Below are positions 1-12,500 of a stretch of 64,000 nt of DNA, piece after piece (the stretch's first letter is position 1; every line of letters starts with the position of its first letter). Origin of the DNA: Carallia brachiata (lineage: Eukaryota > Streptophyta > Magnoliopsida > Malpighiales > Rhizophoraceae); the NCBI GenBank assembly GCA_021464245.1, contig JADCRB010000118.1:498056-562055 (forward strand). Reading direction: 5' to 3'. The notes below the pieces were generated by a model. That model saw only the letters and a program-made list of their open reading frames with translations, made no database searches and was not told the DNA's origin. Both the position numbers and the translations under genes were made by a program.

Positions 1-99
1 GAATCTTCTAAAAATAAAATTTTAGATGAAATGCCAGTTACACCACTGCTGAGGCAACTTGATTATAGTGGGCTAATGAACCAATGTTTAGGCATCTGA
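1..99 (+). CDS. 3' end of an unrecognised gene (partial)
   Basis: An open frame runs in from the window edge and stops at TGA 97-99. The 32 visible residues contain MPVTPLLRQLDYSGLMNQCL. The following stretch to about 330 is free of long repeats and could be its 3' UTR. I do not recognise the family and no upstream exon is visible. A chance open frame of this length is possible, so support is weak. Confidence 0.3.
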   Translation, partial: ESSKNKILDEMPVTPLLRQLDYSGLMNQCLGI

Positions 100-2335
100 A
101 CGGCCGCTGAATGGTTGTGGATCAATTTGAATTTATTTTCGGGGATCTCATTTTGGTTCTTTTTGTGAGGAGAGAATTTTCATTCTAACTGGAAAGGTTT
201 AGCCGGGGTATATATTTGCTTGGTTTTTAATGCATCCTCCCCAAGCAGCAATTACTTGCCTGCGAAAATTCCATGGTGAATTCCTGTTTATCTAAGTGCT
301 AAAAAAAGTGGGGAAAGGATAAGTGAATTGCCTTTTACCTGAGCTGAAAAGATGAACGGGAACCTTTTTTTTTTTTTTTTTTGGGTTTTTGAACAAGCAT
401 TCTTATTAGTATACTAAAAACAAATTTCTAAGTACCAAAAAAAAAAAAAAAAATTCTTAGTAATCATCTTTTAGTTTTCCGTAGACTTTATGAGTCTCAA
501 AGACTGTGAGCGGTGTGTATGTTGAGATTTCTAAGCGTGTGAAGTTAAATTTCATATTAAAAGAGAGGTGGAAAAATAGCATATAAGTGAGAATGACTTG
601 TAAACATAATATATCAAAATTTTTGGTTGAGATAAGTGAAATATAAGTATTACTTATTTGGATTCTTTGTAATTTTGGGCTCTCAAATCTTCCAACGAGT
701 GATATTAGTATTAGAGTCAAACGTTTGCCAGGAATGAGTATGGACAATGCTACGTTACTTATGGTTGTTGCCCCATGGGAAGAAAGAAAAATATTAAAAC
801 TCTCAACGAAAAAGCCAAAGTGGATTGGTAAGGTGTGATTTTAGCAAAAAGAGCATGAACATGTGTTGTCCCCACTTGTCCCTTTGAGAATTAGCAGACG
901 CACTTTCCGATATCTAATGGAGCAGGATTAGCTCGTAAACAAACTTGGTTGGTGGGCTCTTTGTGCATTCAAGGAGAGCAAATCCTTATAGAAGAGACTC
1001 ACGCTTGGGTTAGAATGTTGCAGATTTCAAGTGTGAGGACGTAGTTTAGAAATTCTGCATTGAAAGAGAGAGAAAGAAGTAGCAAATAAGTAGAAATAAG
1101 TCATAAATTATTGTCTTAAGACTTTGAGTTGATATATGATGTCAAGTACATGAGTTTGTTACATATTTAGATCTAGCTTGACAATTTGGAAATTTTCTAA
1201 ATTCAAAACAAATTATTTTATTTTATATTTCAATGCTAGCCTCACATAAAATAGATAAACAATATGTATATAATAGAATTATAATAATAGTATAATCAAT
1301 ATCTATATAAGAGGATTTACCAATAGTTAAGATAGTTGTACACAGTGAGAAAATTGAGATTCAAACTTTACTTCCTCCCTCATCCTCTCCAATACCCAAT
1401 TACTGAGCTACTAGCTCCAAAGAATCGAAAAAAAAAGTCTATAATAAAATTTGTAATCTCATAACACAAACAGTTTGAATTTTGATATAAAAGATATTAT
1501 TTCAAGATACAAGTAAATAGCATATATTACAGAATTATGGTTTTGATCGATTTAAAACGTAAACTATAATTTGTAAATGTTCAAATCAAACTAAATGTTT
1601 CAACCATTAAACCAAACTAAATTACCAACTAAATATGGTATGGCTTGGCGAATGTATGGTTCAAACAAAATAATGAACAACCCTGAGTCTCCCTACTGAG
1701 TAAAATAAGGCGACGTTGATATCCTAATTATTGTAGATCACCAAATCTGAGTTCGAAAGAGCTACTTTAATTTTCAAATAACAAGTACCATGTATACCCA
1801 AATCAATGCGAAAGATCTTGTACGACAGGTCGGTTCCTCAAACCGAGCAGCCACACTAACGACACTGAGGCTTAGCGCAGATTCCACCAAAGGCCTTGTG
1901 GAACACCCATAAAGGCCTCTTTTAATTTGCAATGTTATCTAGGTATTCACGTTTGTATGGTCAAAATCAGCACTTGCTCACTTCCCATTGATACTAGCAT
2001 TAAGAGCTAGCCTGTCTTTCCTAACAAGCTCAATGCTCTTTTATTAAAAATAGAACAATTTAGTACACGAGTCTTTCCACACTGTGAGATATGGAAAATA
2101 ATCTACATGCAACCCTATTGCTTTTGAAGAACAGGATATTTTGAATCCGTGACCTCCAGATAGAGTAATCTCTTCCCAAGATATTTAGTGCTCCCTTACT
2201 CAAGATACGTAATTTTACACCATAATGTTCCGACTTTGCGTTAAGTATCCCTATTTACGCCAGACAACCTGGAGCAAGGGTTTTTTTTTTTTTTAGTTGG
2301 CAAAAATAGGAAGATTGTCCACAATCCACTTTCCG
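100..2335. other. intergenic DNA, no gene recognised
   Basis: AT-rich sequence with several poly-A/T runs (about 366-382, 437-453 and 2280-2294). Open frames are short, with no recognisable motif. I see no RNA gene or delimited transposon here. Confidence 0.5.
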
Positions 2336-2560
2336 AATCTACTTGATGCCAATGCCGAAAAACAGAGGAAAAAAAAAGTGTTCTTGCCATGATTCTGATG
2401 GATAGGCCTGCTTCATTCTGCCTAGTGGACCAGGAGAATTGACAATGATGGAAGTAAACTAATCACCGCAGACACATTGGAGCACATATAATTGTGTCGT
2501 GTAATATTCCTGTCTCATTTTGTTGTGTTCCCGTTCTCTCACCATCATCACCCTTTTATT
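2336..2560. repeat. copy A of a dispersed repeat pair (copy B at 8496-8700)
   Basis: This block aligns to 8496-8700. Shared words in the same order are acttgatgcc, gttctt, ttcattctgcct, gtggacc, ataattgtgt and cttgtctcatt-like. Similarity is moderate with small gaps, so the duplication is old. No coding frame is shared. With the 3420-3960 and 7241-8445 pair it suggests an old duplication of the 2.3-4 kb interval. Confidence 0.55.
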
Positions 2561-2929
2561 CTTTCCTTTTTATCCTTTTTTTCGACCCAATGTTCACGTT
2601 CACTTGCTTGTGCTTAGAGGAACATTGTTTTAATTGTTCAGATTTGGTTGTTTTGTTCATTATCCACTCCATTATCAACACTTATTATTAGGGTAGGATA
2701 CAATTAATAAATGCGATGAAAACAACAAAATTAATATATATGCAGCTAAACTTATTGATATACGAAGAATTGTTGCATGTGCCAGATGATTTTGTTAATT
2801 TGAACTTGAATTTGCGTTGAGACCGCTTCAATGCCATGACTGGTTGGTCGACAACCCGGGGTTGATGCATTTTAGGCATACACTAAGGTCTCGTCTCGAG
2901 TTTGATTATCAGTATTCATAAGTTATGCT

Positions 2930-3260
2930 GGTAAAAGGAAATGTGACACCTTTCTCACATCGGAAAGGAAGGGAGAGACGGCAGGAGATGGTTTATAAGT
3001 TAAATAGAGATAGAGAAGGTACTCCAATTGAATACCTTTTGGGCTGTGGTCACTCAAATTGGCATATTGGTGACCCAAATTAGCGTGAAAATCTCGTCCG
3101 TCTTACTAACAAGTGATGATGTGTGGATCCATCTATGTGAAGGATTAAATCGATACAGGAAATTTAATCCGTCCAAATTTATTTTCTTAGTGCTACCAAA
3201 TTGGCATATTGGTGCACAACTTAACTACCCCTTTAAGGGTTGCAAATAATTTTTCACTGC
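2930..3260 (+). other. possible LTR or promoter fragment
   Basis: A CTCACATCGG motif near 2956 is followed by TTTATAAG near 2992, an arrangement often seen in U3 regions of plant LTRs. The 18-base word caaattggcatattggtg occurs twice, at about 3056 and 3198. No LTR partner, primer site or coding domain is visible, so the assignment is a guess from composition and motifs. Confidence 0.25.
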
Positions 3261-3419
3261 AACAGTGGTGATTCCAGTGAGTTGGCCATCGACCCCATCC
3301 TTTTTTTACTTTTTTTTTTTTTTTTTGGTTTTCTAAAAAACCTTATAAAGCCAAGATTTTTGGTGAAGGTAGCAACAGTTTGCTGGAAAATAATCAACAA
3401 AATATATATATATATGATG

Positions 3420-3960
3420 AAATACAATATAAATTATATAATATTGTAACAAAAATAAATTGATAAGAAAAAAATATTACATTTAAAGTGTGCAAATGCA
3501 TAGCCCTTAAAGATAGATTTGTGCATCTACAAACAAATAGTCGCAATGTATCAGGTTCTAGCGACTGTCCTCCTAAAATACGACAGATCTTTCCACTAAT
3601 GTGTATTTCACGAGTGAAGTCTCAGAAACAGTTTGATCTTGCGATTAATTCAGCATCATGACCTTTCTAAAAAGAGTGATGATGTGACTTCGACCTTCAT
3701 AGTTCTTCCTTTATAAGATGTAAGGATATGTTCATATACTGTATCTAGCTTAATTACTCATAAGTATGAGTAAAATCTCATAAATAAAAATAATGAGTCA
3801 TAACAACTAGTTAATGGATATAAAACGGTTAATCTAATGGTCATAAAACAACTAGTTTGACCAAATCTATAATGTAATAATTAGTCTTTTTAAAATATAA
3901 TAATAATTTATAACAATCTCCTGTTATTTTAAAAGACTAATACTACTGAATTAATTAACG
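3420..3960. repeat. dispersed repeat copy with empty MITE site
   Basis: This is the paralogue of 7241-8445 without the transposon. Both copies share tataatattgtaacaaaa near the left end, then cgacagatctt, ttaattcagcatc, gacctttct and aaacggttaat in the same order. At about 3509 it carries one ccttaaag. The other copy has ctttaaag on each side of a 649-bp insertion at the matching place. The identity of the repeat itself is unknown; an old retroelement fragment is likely. Confidence 0.7.
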
Positions 3961-5919
3961 AGAATATAATACATCATTTTTAGTACTTTTTAAGCAATGA
4001 ACCAATGATTTAGTATGTATAAGTTTCGATATTCAGAAGTATTGTGAAATAAAAATTTTTATAAATCATAACTTTTTTATAAATAACAATGAACTTGTTA
4101 CCATGTTATATTCTTTAAGACCTGCTGTTTAATACGGTTGGACGTTGTTAGGCCTTGAACTCATTTAGTTTATTTTCATGAGAGTTATAGAGATTTTTCT
4201 TAAGACCTCATAGAAGTAGCTCCACTCCACTCTCATATAGTTGATTATATTAAGTGTGCATTCTAGTTACACACCACCTATAAACCTTATAAAATTCAAT
4301 AAGAATATAACTCAATTTCGAACATTGGAATTCTCACACTATCTACATAGGAAGAGACTTGAAATTTGATAGTGCACACAAAGAACACAAAGTCAATTAG
4401 TGACTTGTTATTACCCATATGAATCTCCTATCACAAAAGTTGGGTTCTCATCACTTTTGACCATTCTCTAAGCATTAGTTTCATTCCTTTGATGCATTTT
4501 TTTTTTACTAGTCTTTTGCTTAGTAGCTTAGTCAGAAGATCAATCAATTTCATCTTTGACCACAAAATCAAATGATCAATTTATTATTCATAGCTCATTC
4601 AGCTATCTCATAATTTAAACAAATATTCCTACTCAACTTGCTTTTGATATGAGTAATATAGACTTAACTTATATAAATCATCGACATTTAAATGTTGGTT
4701 TTACACAAAATGGATATTTATTCTTAACTAATTTGCCTCTATACTAACCATCTTTAAGGCTATATACTTGAAACTCATGGTAGACCAAGTAATAAACATT
4801 TATTTATTAAACTTTCAAGCCGCTACTCCACTTTTACAAGTGAACTCAAATCCTTTTGATAAATTTAGTCTCATCTGAATAAAAATTCAGTTTTTATCGC
4901 TATATACTTATCATATAACAGATCATTCAAATATAAATGGTCTACAAGATCATATCTTTGTTTTTTTTTTTTTTTTTGTTCCCTTAAGGCTGCAACAATT
5001 TTTCTTTTGAAGTATTGCCTGCACACCATAAGATTAGTACAATAATATAGTAAATAATAATCATAAAGCTCAAAATTATTAAACCTCAGTTTAGGATCTG
5101 ATTACTTTCCATATAAACATTATGTAGTGGTAAAACTGCCAACAGGTACAGAACATCCCGCCAAGATTATAATCTTTGATCTAACTCCTGATTGTACCTC
5201 TCTTTGTGCTTGAAAAGGCTTTTATTTTCCCCTTAATAGTTGCCAACTGATCCCAACACGATAAAATCCCAAAGACAAATGCTTCATAAAGACCACCAAT
5301 CTTTAATCCCATATATTGCAAGACAATTTTAACCGGCCTTCGCATAATTAGAATATAAAGCATACTCAGATGGGACATAATTGGGTAACAAAATAACAAG
5401 AAAATCTCCAAGGAAACAATATTACTAGGATTTGAGTTGATTAATTTTGTCAGACAATGTTCATTGAAATTACATATAAACATCACAGCGACTCTATTTG
5501 CTTCAAACAACGTGCGATTTCTAACTTTATATACCTAAGCACTAACCGAAAGAACATATGATTTACAGACACATAATTTATACCCAGTGAGTTAGCCAGC
5601 AATACAAGACACCTTGCCCAAATTTCATTTAACTTGATCCACTATCAATTGACAACATGTAGCATTCTTAGAGGCATCAAAATTGCACCAAAGACATTAT
5701 TGGAGATAACTTCAATGATATAGAAAATGTGTTTATTAGTCACTTAAAGAATTAATTGTGACCAATAGCTGTGGAAGCACCACCATGGTTTTCGCTACCA
5801 TAAAACCGTGGTATTAAAGGTGATGGTTTTGATGATCAAAAACTATTACAATAAACCGGTGGCATGATTTTATAGTCACATATAATCAGAATTAGAAATA
5901 CGAGGGCAATAATTCTTGT
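3961..5919. other. intergenic, possibly old retroelement sequence
   Basis: AT-rich stretch without a convincing coding frame. The part from about 4080 to 4950 has the texture of decayed retroelement sequence, but I could not place any domain. A poly-T run lies at about 4962-4977. The 109-codon minus-strand frame at 5181-5510 matches nothing I recognise. Confidence 0.35.
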
Positions 5920-5927
5920 GTTTAAAG

Positions 5928-6580
5928 TAAGGTTGTCAGAACCTAACTGGTCATTGAACTGAAAAGTTGAGAGGTCCAAGATTTAACCGGCTCGACCAGT
6001 AAAACCGCAGTTAAACCGGTAAAATCGGTATTTAATATTAAATATATAAAAATTAAATTTTTATATAACTTATATAATTATATAAAATGTTATATTATAT
6101 AAGAATGATAATAAATATTTAAAATAAAGTATATTTTAAGAATTATATTAATATTTACATACATTAGGGATATTACAATTAGTATATTTAATAAAATATA
6201 ATTTATAAAAATTAATTGAAAAAATAATATTTATAAATAGTGATTAAATATTAATTTTTAAATTTTAAAGATTAAATTGAAAATTTTAATCAATTGATGA
6301 CTAAATTAAAATTTTTAGTTAAAATTAAAGTTTTAATTATAATTTAGATAAAATTTTGGGTCAAATTATAATTTAAAATTTTTTGGTTTAAATTAAACCG
6401 GTTCAATCGGTCCGATTTTTTACCGATTTTCCCAATTTTTGATCGATTTTTTCGATTTTTGACCGATTTTTTTCAGTTCAGTCCAAATTCTATTTTTAAA
6501 CTTGAACCGCACCGGACTTAGGACCGATTTTCGATTTTTTTGGTTGAATCGGTCTGTCCGGTCCGGTTCTTACTTCATTG
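5928..6580. mobile_element. hAT-type MITE, family M1, copy 1
   Basis: A 653-bp non-autonomous element. It is flanked by the perfect 8-bp TSD gtttaaag (5920-5927 and 6581-6588). It starts TAAGGTTGTCAGAACC and ends GTCCGGTTCTTACTTCATTG. The subterminal regions are rich in ACCGGTT/CCGGTCCG words and the core is very AT-rich. It has no coding capacity. The 8-bp TSD and short imperfect terminal inverted repeats place it in the hAT superfamily. It is nearly identical in its core to copy 2. Confidence 0.85.
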
Positions 6581-6588
6581 GTTTAAAG

Positions 6589-7240
6589 ATGGTGTGCAAC
6601 ACAAGCTCAAAAAGATATGACCAAGGAAAAAGGTTAGATATCTAGTATACTGACCTGTAGCATAAGCAAGATAGAGAAAAACTTAAGAAATATGTCATTC
6701 CTCTTTTTATTCAGATATTTTATCGAAGTAAAATACAAACTGATGATAATGTATCCATGAGATAACATCATGTCATACTCAATTAGTTGTTGGAAGAGAT
6801 TATTTCAAATTTTCACTACACATAAGTCGAGGAGATTGAAAACCATCCATGTAATAGTTTTATGTATAAGATTGCCATAAATAAATGAAGATACCTCATA
6901 ATATGTAGTATTTGTGCTATAAGTTTCCAGTTTCCTTTTTTGTAATAACTTCATGAGAAGTTTATGCAAGAACATTAACTTATATTCTTCATTTGGGACA
7001 TAAATATAAACCTATGTCCATCCTGATGTCCATTATGTGTAGTGTGCTTACCTTGATATATATAAATTACCTTTGGTCTCATAATCAATATCACTGCTGC
7101 TGATGTTGCCAACTAAGGCACAAAATCTTAGACGTGTGGCCCACAACAACTTAATATCAAACGAAGGAGCATCACATGAAGTGCTACAATTGAATGATAA
7201 TTATCATTAGTCTATCCTTAAAATTGTTAGAAAATGATCA
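6589..7240. other. intergenic DNA, no gene recognised
   Basis: AT-rich sequence between two MITE-bearing blocks. No coding frame, repeat or RNA gene could be supported. Confidence 0.45.
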
Positions 7241-8445
7241 GTAAAATATATACATAATATCATATATGATATTAATTATTTATAATATTGTAACAAAAAT
7301 AAATTAAAGAGGAAAAGATATCATATCTGAAGCGTGTAAATGCATTGTCTTTAAAGTAAGGTTCTCAGAACCGAACCGGTTATTGAACCAGAAAGTTAAG
7401 GGGTTTAAGATTCAACCGGTTCGATCGGTAAAACTGCGGTTAAATCAATATTTAATATTAAATATATAAAAATTAAATTTTTATATAACTTATATAATTA
7501 TATAAAATGTTATATTATATAAGAATGATAATAAATATTTAAAATAAAGTGTATTTTAAGAATTATATTAATATTTACATACATTAAAGATATTACAATT
7601 AGTATATTTAACAAAATATAATTTATAAAAATTAATTAAAAAAATAATATTTATAAATAGTGATTAAATATTAATTTTTAAATTTTAAAGATTAAATTAA
7701 AAATTTTAATCAATTGAGAACTAAATTAAAATTTTTAGTTAAAATTAGAGTCTTAATTATAATTTAGATAAAGTTTTGGATCAAATTATAATTTAAAATT
7801 TTTTGGTTTAAATTGAACCGATTCAACCGGTCCGATTTTTTGCCGGTTTTCTCGGTTTTTGACCGATTTTTCCGGTTTTTTACTAGTTTTTTCCTGTTCG
7901 GTCCGAATTCCATTTTTAGACTTGAACTGAACCGGACCGGACCTAGGACCGGTTCCCGATTTTTTCGGTTGAACCGGTCGGTCCGGTCCGGTTCTTAATT
8001 TATTGCTTTAAAGATAGATTCGCACCCTTACAGATAAATAATCATAGTGCATCAGGCTCTAATGGATGTCTTCCCAAAATACGACAGATCTTTTTACCAG
8101 TGTGCACTTTATGAGTGACGTAATAGAAATAATTTGATCTTATGATTAATTCAGCATCTTGACCTTTCTCAAACAAAGTGAAGGTATGAACTCAATCTTC
8201 ATAATTCTTCATTTAGAAGACGTAAGGATATGTCTAGCTTAATTACTCATGAGTAGGAGTAAAAGCTCATAAGAAAAAAAAATGAGTCATAACGGTTAGT
8301 AGAGGTTATATAACGACTAATAACAATTATATAACGACTAATTAATACATATAAAACGGTTAATCCAATAATCATAAAATGATTAATTTGATCAAGTCTA
8401 TCATACAATAATTAACCTTTTTGAAATGTAATAATAATTTACAAC
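7241..8445. repeat. dispersed repeat copy, split by a MITE
   Basis: The segments 7241-7356 and 8006-8445 are together the paralogue of 3420-3960, interrupted at one point by the M1 MITE. The pairing holds on both sides of the insertion, which confirms the element ends independently of its own sequence. Confidence 0.7.
7357..8005. mobile_element. hAT-type MITE, family M1, copy 2
   Basis: A 649-bp element flanked by the perfect 8-bp TSD ctttaaag (7349-7356 and 8006-8013). It starts TAAGGTTCTCAGAACCG and ends GGTTCTTAATTTATTG. An empty paralogous site exists at about 3506-3513 with a single ccttaaag. The AT-rich core is almost the same as copy 1, so the two share a recent ancestor. The 61-codon frame at 7813-7998 is only the translated CCGGT-rich terminus. 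Confidence 0.9.
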
Positions 8446-8495
8446 ACAGTTAAACGAAAGAAGATATAGTCCACAGACACAGTTTGCTATCTGAA

Positions 8496-8700
8496 GCTAC
8501 TTGATGCCGAGACAATATAAAGCTGTGTTCTTTTCAAGAGTTTGACAGATAGACATGCATTGGTCCTTGATTCTTTCATTCTGCCTCGTGGACCCATGGA
8601 AATGAGACTGATGGAATCAAATTGCTCGGCAGCACATCTGCCCATAATTGTGTAGTGTAATTCTTGTCTCATTTGTTATGTTCATGCCACTTGCACCGCC
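8496..8700. repeat. copy B of the dispersed repeat pair (copy A at 2336-2560)
   Basis: Paralogous block as described for 2336-2560. It lies directly after the 3' part of the split repeat, as copy A lies before the empty one, so the order of the two blocks differs between the two places. Confidence 0.5.
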
Positions 8701-11700
8701 TTTTTTTTTTTTTTTCAATTTTTTGGTTAAATGGATAAAAAAAAGAGAGTTATATATACACAAAATAACTACGAATGCAGAAATCATTTCAGCAAATTGC
8801 ACTGTTCTGCTAGTCAGTAATTAGAGTTTTGGCCGCTAGGAAGACGGTTTAACTTATCCACTTTTATCTTGTTAATATGTAATGGTCTATTTTGCCAAAT
8901 CTCAAAATCAGGTCATGGCTCTTTTTTTTTTTTTTTTTCTTGGGGAGGGTTAAACCCATATAAAGGGAAAGGAGAAGGAAATTCCCAACTATACTATTAA
9001 TTAATAAGATTAATGACCACATGATTTAATACTTAGAGTCAAAAATCAGGTCATGGTTCTATTATCTACATATGGCGAAACGGGCTATTATGAGCATAAG
9101 GGCTGCCATCAAACTTTATATCTTTTACCTTCTTATCATGGCTTTCCCAAACTTCTCATAGAGGCGATAATTTAAAGCAGAACAATTGAGTTTTTTTTTT
9201 TTTTTTTGTTAATTAGTTCTGACTAAGACGTGAGATTTTTAATCTCGAATATGACCCCAGTAATTATATAATTGAGTTGTTTTGTTGGCATTGTCGATCT
9301 CATTGGGCAAAACAAGTTTCACGATGAGTTAGAGGGTCTAAATTAATAAACTAGGCTAATCTAGTTACTTGGAAGCCCCATAACATGATAAATTCAATTT
9401 TGAGCTAAAACTTAACTCATTCATGTAAGGCACTAATTAGTCATTTGGATAATCTCCCCATGTCCGGTCAATAAAATAAAAAATTAACATGGTACGTATT
9501 AGAGCATAGGCTTAACCGCCAAGGTCCGTGCCTAACAAGAATAAACTAGTGGGATATATATAAATTCCATTGGATACGAGTTAACGGGCATAAACCTATA
9601 AACTAACTTAACCTAGCTTACTTTGGAAACCCAGAAACTTAATAAACTAAGTTTCAAGCTAACACTTAACTCATTAATATAAGGGCCAATCATTAATTAT
9701 TAATCAATCATTTTGGTAACTCCCTCCCACAAGGTTATTAAAAATAAACAAGCTAAGATGTTTGGTGTTGTATGCTACTTGACAGGATTGTATATTCATT
9801 AAGAAAAAAATTTTGTGGTTTCATTTAAATAGTTTCAAAATAGTTATAAAATAATATAAACTGTTAAATGATTAAATTTATATTAAAAAAACTAATAAAT
9901 TGTTACAACTATTAGATAAAACTGTGTAATTACTTATTGCTCCCTATCTAAAGTCACATAGTGTTACTCATTAATTAATTACCTTTTCAAGGAAACAAAT
10001 AATTTTCGAAGCAATCACGATGTTGACAAGCCATCATTTTTGCATGTGCTTGTAAGCAAAAAACACTTGTAATGTTTGATATATCTATGAAGCAAGTAGG
10101 CAGCTCACAGTTAATGGAAGTTACCAAATCTTCTTGTTAAAACCTACTATATCTGAGTCCTCCATAATATATTTATTTTCTAACTCCCCTTCCGAGAGTT
10201 AAATTTAATAAATATCAAATGTGAGGGAGAAGAAAAAATAAATTTAAGTGAGATTTGGTTTAAAAAAAAAATTAAGTGAAATCTAGTTCTACGAGACATA
10301 AAACAAAGAGAGTCCCTATAACACTAAAAAAAAAAAAAAGAATAAAAATAACAAGTACTACCTGTTAAGCCTTCTGGTCAACTTAAGTACATAAATATGT
10401 ATCTTCATATCTGTTATGTGTAAACACAAGGGAAGAAGAAGAAGAAGGAATTACAACTGATACTTTCGTAATTTGATTCCTGCTTTCTTTTTACAGTGCA
10501 ATTGGATTTCATCGAAATTGCAGAAACGACAAACTAGGAGAAGACTACCTGTTCCTGCAATAAATTACAATACCATTGACTTGAGGGGTTTAATTATATG
10601 GTTATGCATGTCACTGCCTTTTTTTTAAAAAAATTGCTATTTTCAATAAATGGTAGCTTGGAAAACTAAAGTTGCACATGCAATAATCAGTAGCTGAGGT
10701 GTCATTTCTTCACCAGGCAGCTAATTAAAATATGAGAGGATTTTGGGGAGTGAAGAAAATGAAAGGAAAGCAGAAGGAAAGGTTTTAATTAAGTAGAAGG
10801 TTTTTAAATTTTTCTTTGGGATCATAACTAACATATATATATATATATATATACACTAATGATTGTTGGGGTTGGAAAGCAATTGAATAACAAGCCAGAA
10901 TTGATAATTTATTTGCTTGGGGAACAACCCCTTAATACAAGGGAATGGTCTGCAGTTGAGAGGTGTAGTCAACCATCATTAGCCCATGTTTTTGATCTTT
11001 AATCTTGCCTCCAATTTTCAATTAATCTTATGCCTAGTTTTAGCACTTTGAGGAAAAAGTCCACCAATAATTGCAATAATTCCAAGGTCAAAAACTACGT
11101 GTCCCTTGGTGATCCTCGAATCCCATTTAGCATTAGATCCAAACATATGCTTTTGCAACTGAAAATCATTAGTGAACCATGAATGGCACAACCCAAGCTT
11201 GTGATTCTCCTCTATCTCGTTAATTTGTTCAGAATTTGTGGCATCCATGTTTACTAATAATAATCCATGCTTCCAGTATGAGGCTGAAAACTCATTTATT
11301 GATTGATACCAGACTTATTTATTTTTTTTTTATATATTATTACTTTTTACGGGAGTATACTATGGTAAAAAAAATGGTGTCATTTAGTATAACAAAAATG
11401 TTATTTTATTATAATTTAATAGTAACGGGTTAATTTAAGGTAAAATTATTTTCATCTGACTCTTATATTGTTTTTTTTAAGAAATGAAATTTGAATAAAC
11501 CAAATTGCGTATGCTCTATACCATTCTATGCTCTGCGGTCTAGGATTGAATCAGCATGAATCACTTTTCCTATTTTACACTTTCGCTTCCTATGTTTTAT
11601 GCACTTAAGCTCTTGTCTCGTAATTACATGGTGCCTTCTGAACAAGAATGTATTCTTGTCCGGTAAAGGCATTACCAAGACAAGGATAAGCATATGTGCT

Positions 11701-11793
11701 GAAATGGCTAAAGGTTGCAATTCAGTGTTTCTCTTTGAAGGTTTTAAAAAGGATAATCCAATATTAAAGCCTTAGTGGCATGTGAAAATGAAC
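8701..11793. other. intergenic DNA, no gene recognised
   Basis: AT-rich, with poly-T runs near 8701-8715, 8920-8938 and 9191-9207 and a TA microsatellite at about 10833-10853. The 76-codon minus-strand frame at 11018-11248 has ordinary amino-acid composition but no recognisable motif. I do not call it a gene. A ~260-bp tandem duplication is annotated separately. Confidence 0.4.
9334..9727. repeat. old tandem duplication, ~262-bp period
   Basis: Unit 1 (9334-9465) and unit 2 (9596-9727) share, in order, aataaact, aacctag/aatctag, ggaa-cccca, ttaactcattaatata-like, aagg, aattagtcatttgg-like and aactccc-like words. Similarity is moderate. No known element was recognised. Confidence 0.5.
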
Positions 11794-12261
11794 CAAGATT
11801 GTCAGAACCGGACCGGTTATTGAACCGGAAACATTAGTGGGTCAAGGTTCAATCGGTTAAATCGGTGGTTGAACCGGTATTTAATAATATATATATATTT
11901 ATAAATGTAATTAAAAGAATAATATTTATAAATAATGATTAAATATTCATTTTTTTAGTTTTAAGGATTAAATTGAAAAATTTGATTAAATTTTGGACTA
12001 AATTGAAATTTTAAGTATAGTTAAAGGTCAAATTATAATTTAAGTAAACAATGGGGTCAAATTATAATTTATAAATTTTTGATTCAATTCTAAACCGGTC
12101 CGACTGGTCTGATTTTTGACCGATTTTTACCGGTTTTGACCGATTTTTGACCGGTTTTGACCGGTCCGGTCAACCCTCTCTTTTTATGCCTAAACCGGAC
12201 CAGACCTGTCACCGGTCCAACCGGTTGAACCGGCCAGTCCGGTCCAGTTTTGATTACACTG
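11794..12261. mobile_element. hAT-type MITE, family M1, copy 3
   Basis: A 468-bp element starting CAAGATTGTCAGAACCGGACC and ending CCAGTTTTGATTACACTG. The flanking 8-bp TSD is aaatgaac (11786-11793) versus aaatgagc (12262-12269), one mismatch. The core is shorter than in copies 1 and 2, while the ends keep the CCGGT-rich subterminal blocks. The open frame at 12147-12464 is composed partly of this terminus and is not a gene. Confidence 0.82.
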
Positions 12262-12472
12262 AAATGAGCTTATGGGATTGTTTGTGCATTGGGAAGGAAC
12301 TAATAGTTTACATGTCAGGGAAAGATGCCAAAAGGTCTGCTGAGAATTTCTTGGATTCATGTAAAGCCAAAAGTGAAGGATTTCACTTCAGTGGGATTCC
12401 CTTTCTTTATTATTGTTGTCCTCAGGTTTGGTTGTGCTTCCGGTACTTTGGAATTAACTTTTAAATATTATT

Positions 12473-12500
12473 CTGCTTCATCTTAACTATGATGAAGCAG
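12473..12500. repeat. perfect 10-bp hairpin
   Basis: ctgcttcatc and gatgaagcag are perfect reverse complements separated by 8 bases. The right arm ends where the TIR element at 12500 begins. It may be a terminator-like or target-site hairpin, or chance. Confidence 0.5.

Noticed and set aside
1825..1865. Possible tRNA-like GGTTCCTCAAACC segment
   Set aside because: No acceptor, D or anticodon stems could be folded around it.
5181..5510. 109-codon minus-strand frame
   Set aside because: No recognisable domain, no splice or promoter context; length is compatible with chance in AT-rich DNA.
7813..7998. Arg/Phe-rich 61-codon frame
   Set aside because: It is the translated CCGGTTTTT-type terminus of a MITE.
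11018..11248. 76-codon minus-strand frame
   Set aside because: Reasonable composition but no family recognised and no supporting signals.
12147..12464. 105-codon frame
   Set aside because: Its first third lies in the M1 MITE terminus and the remainder shows no known motif.
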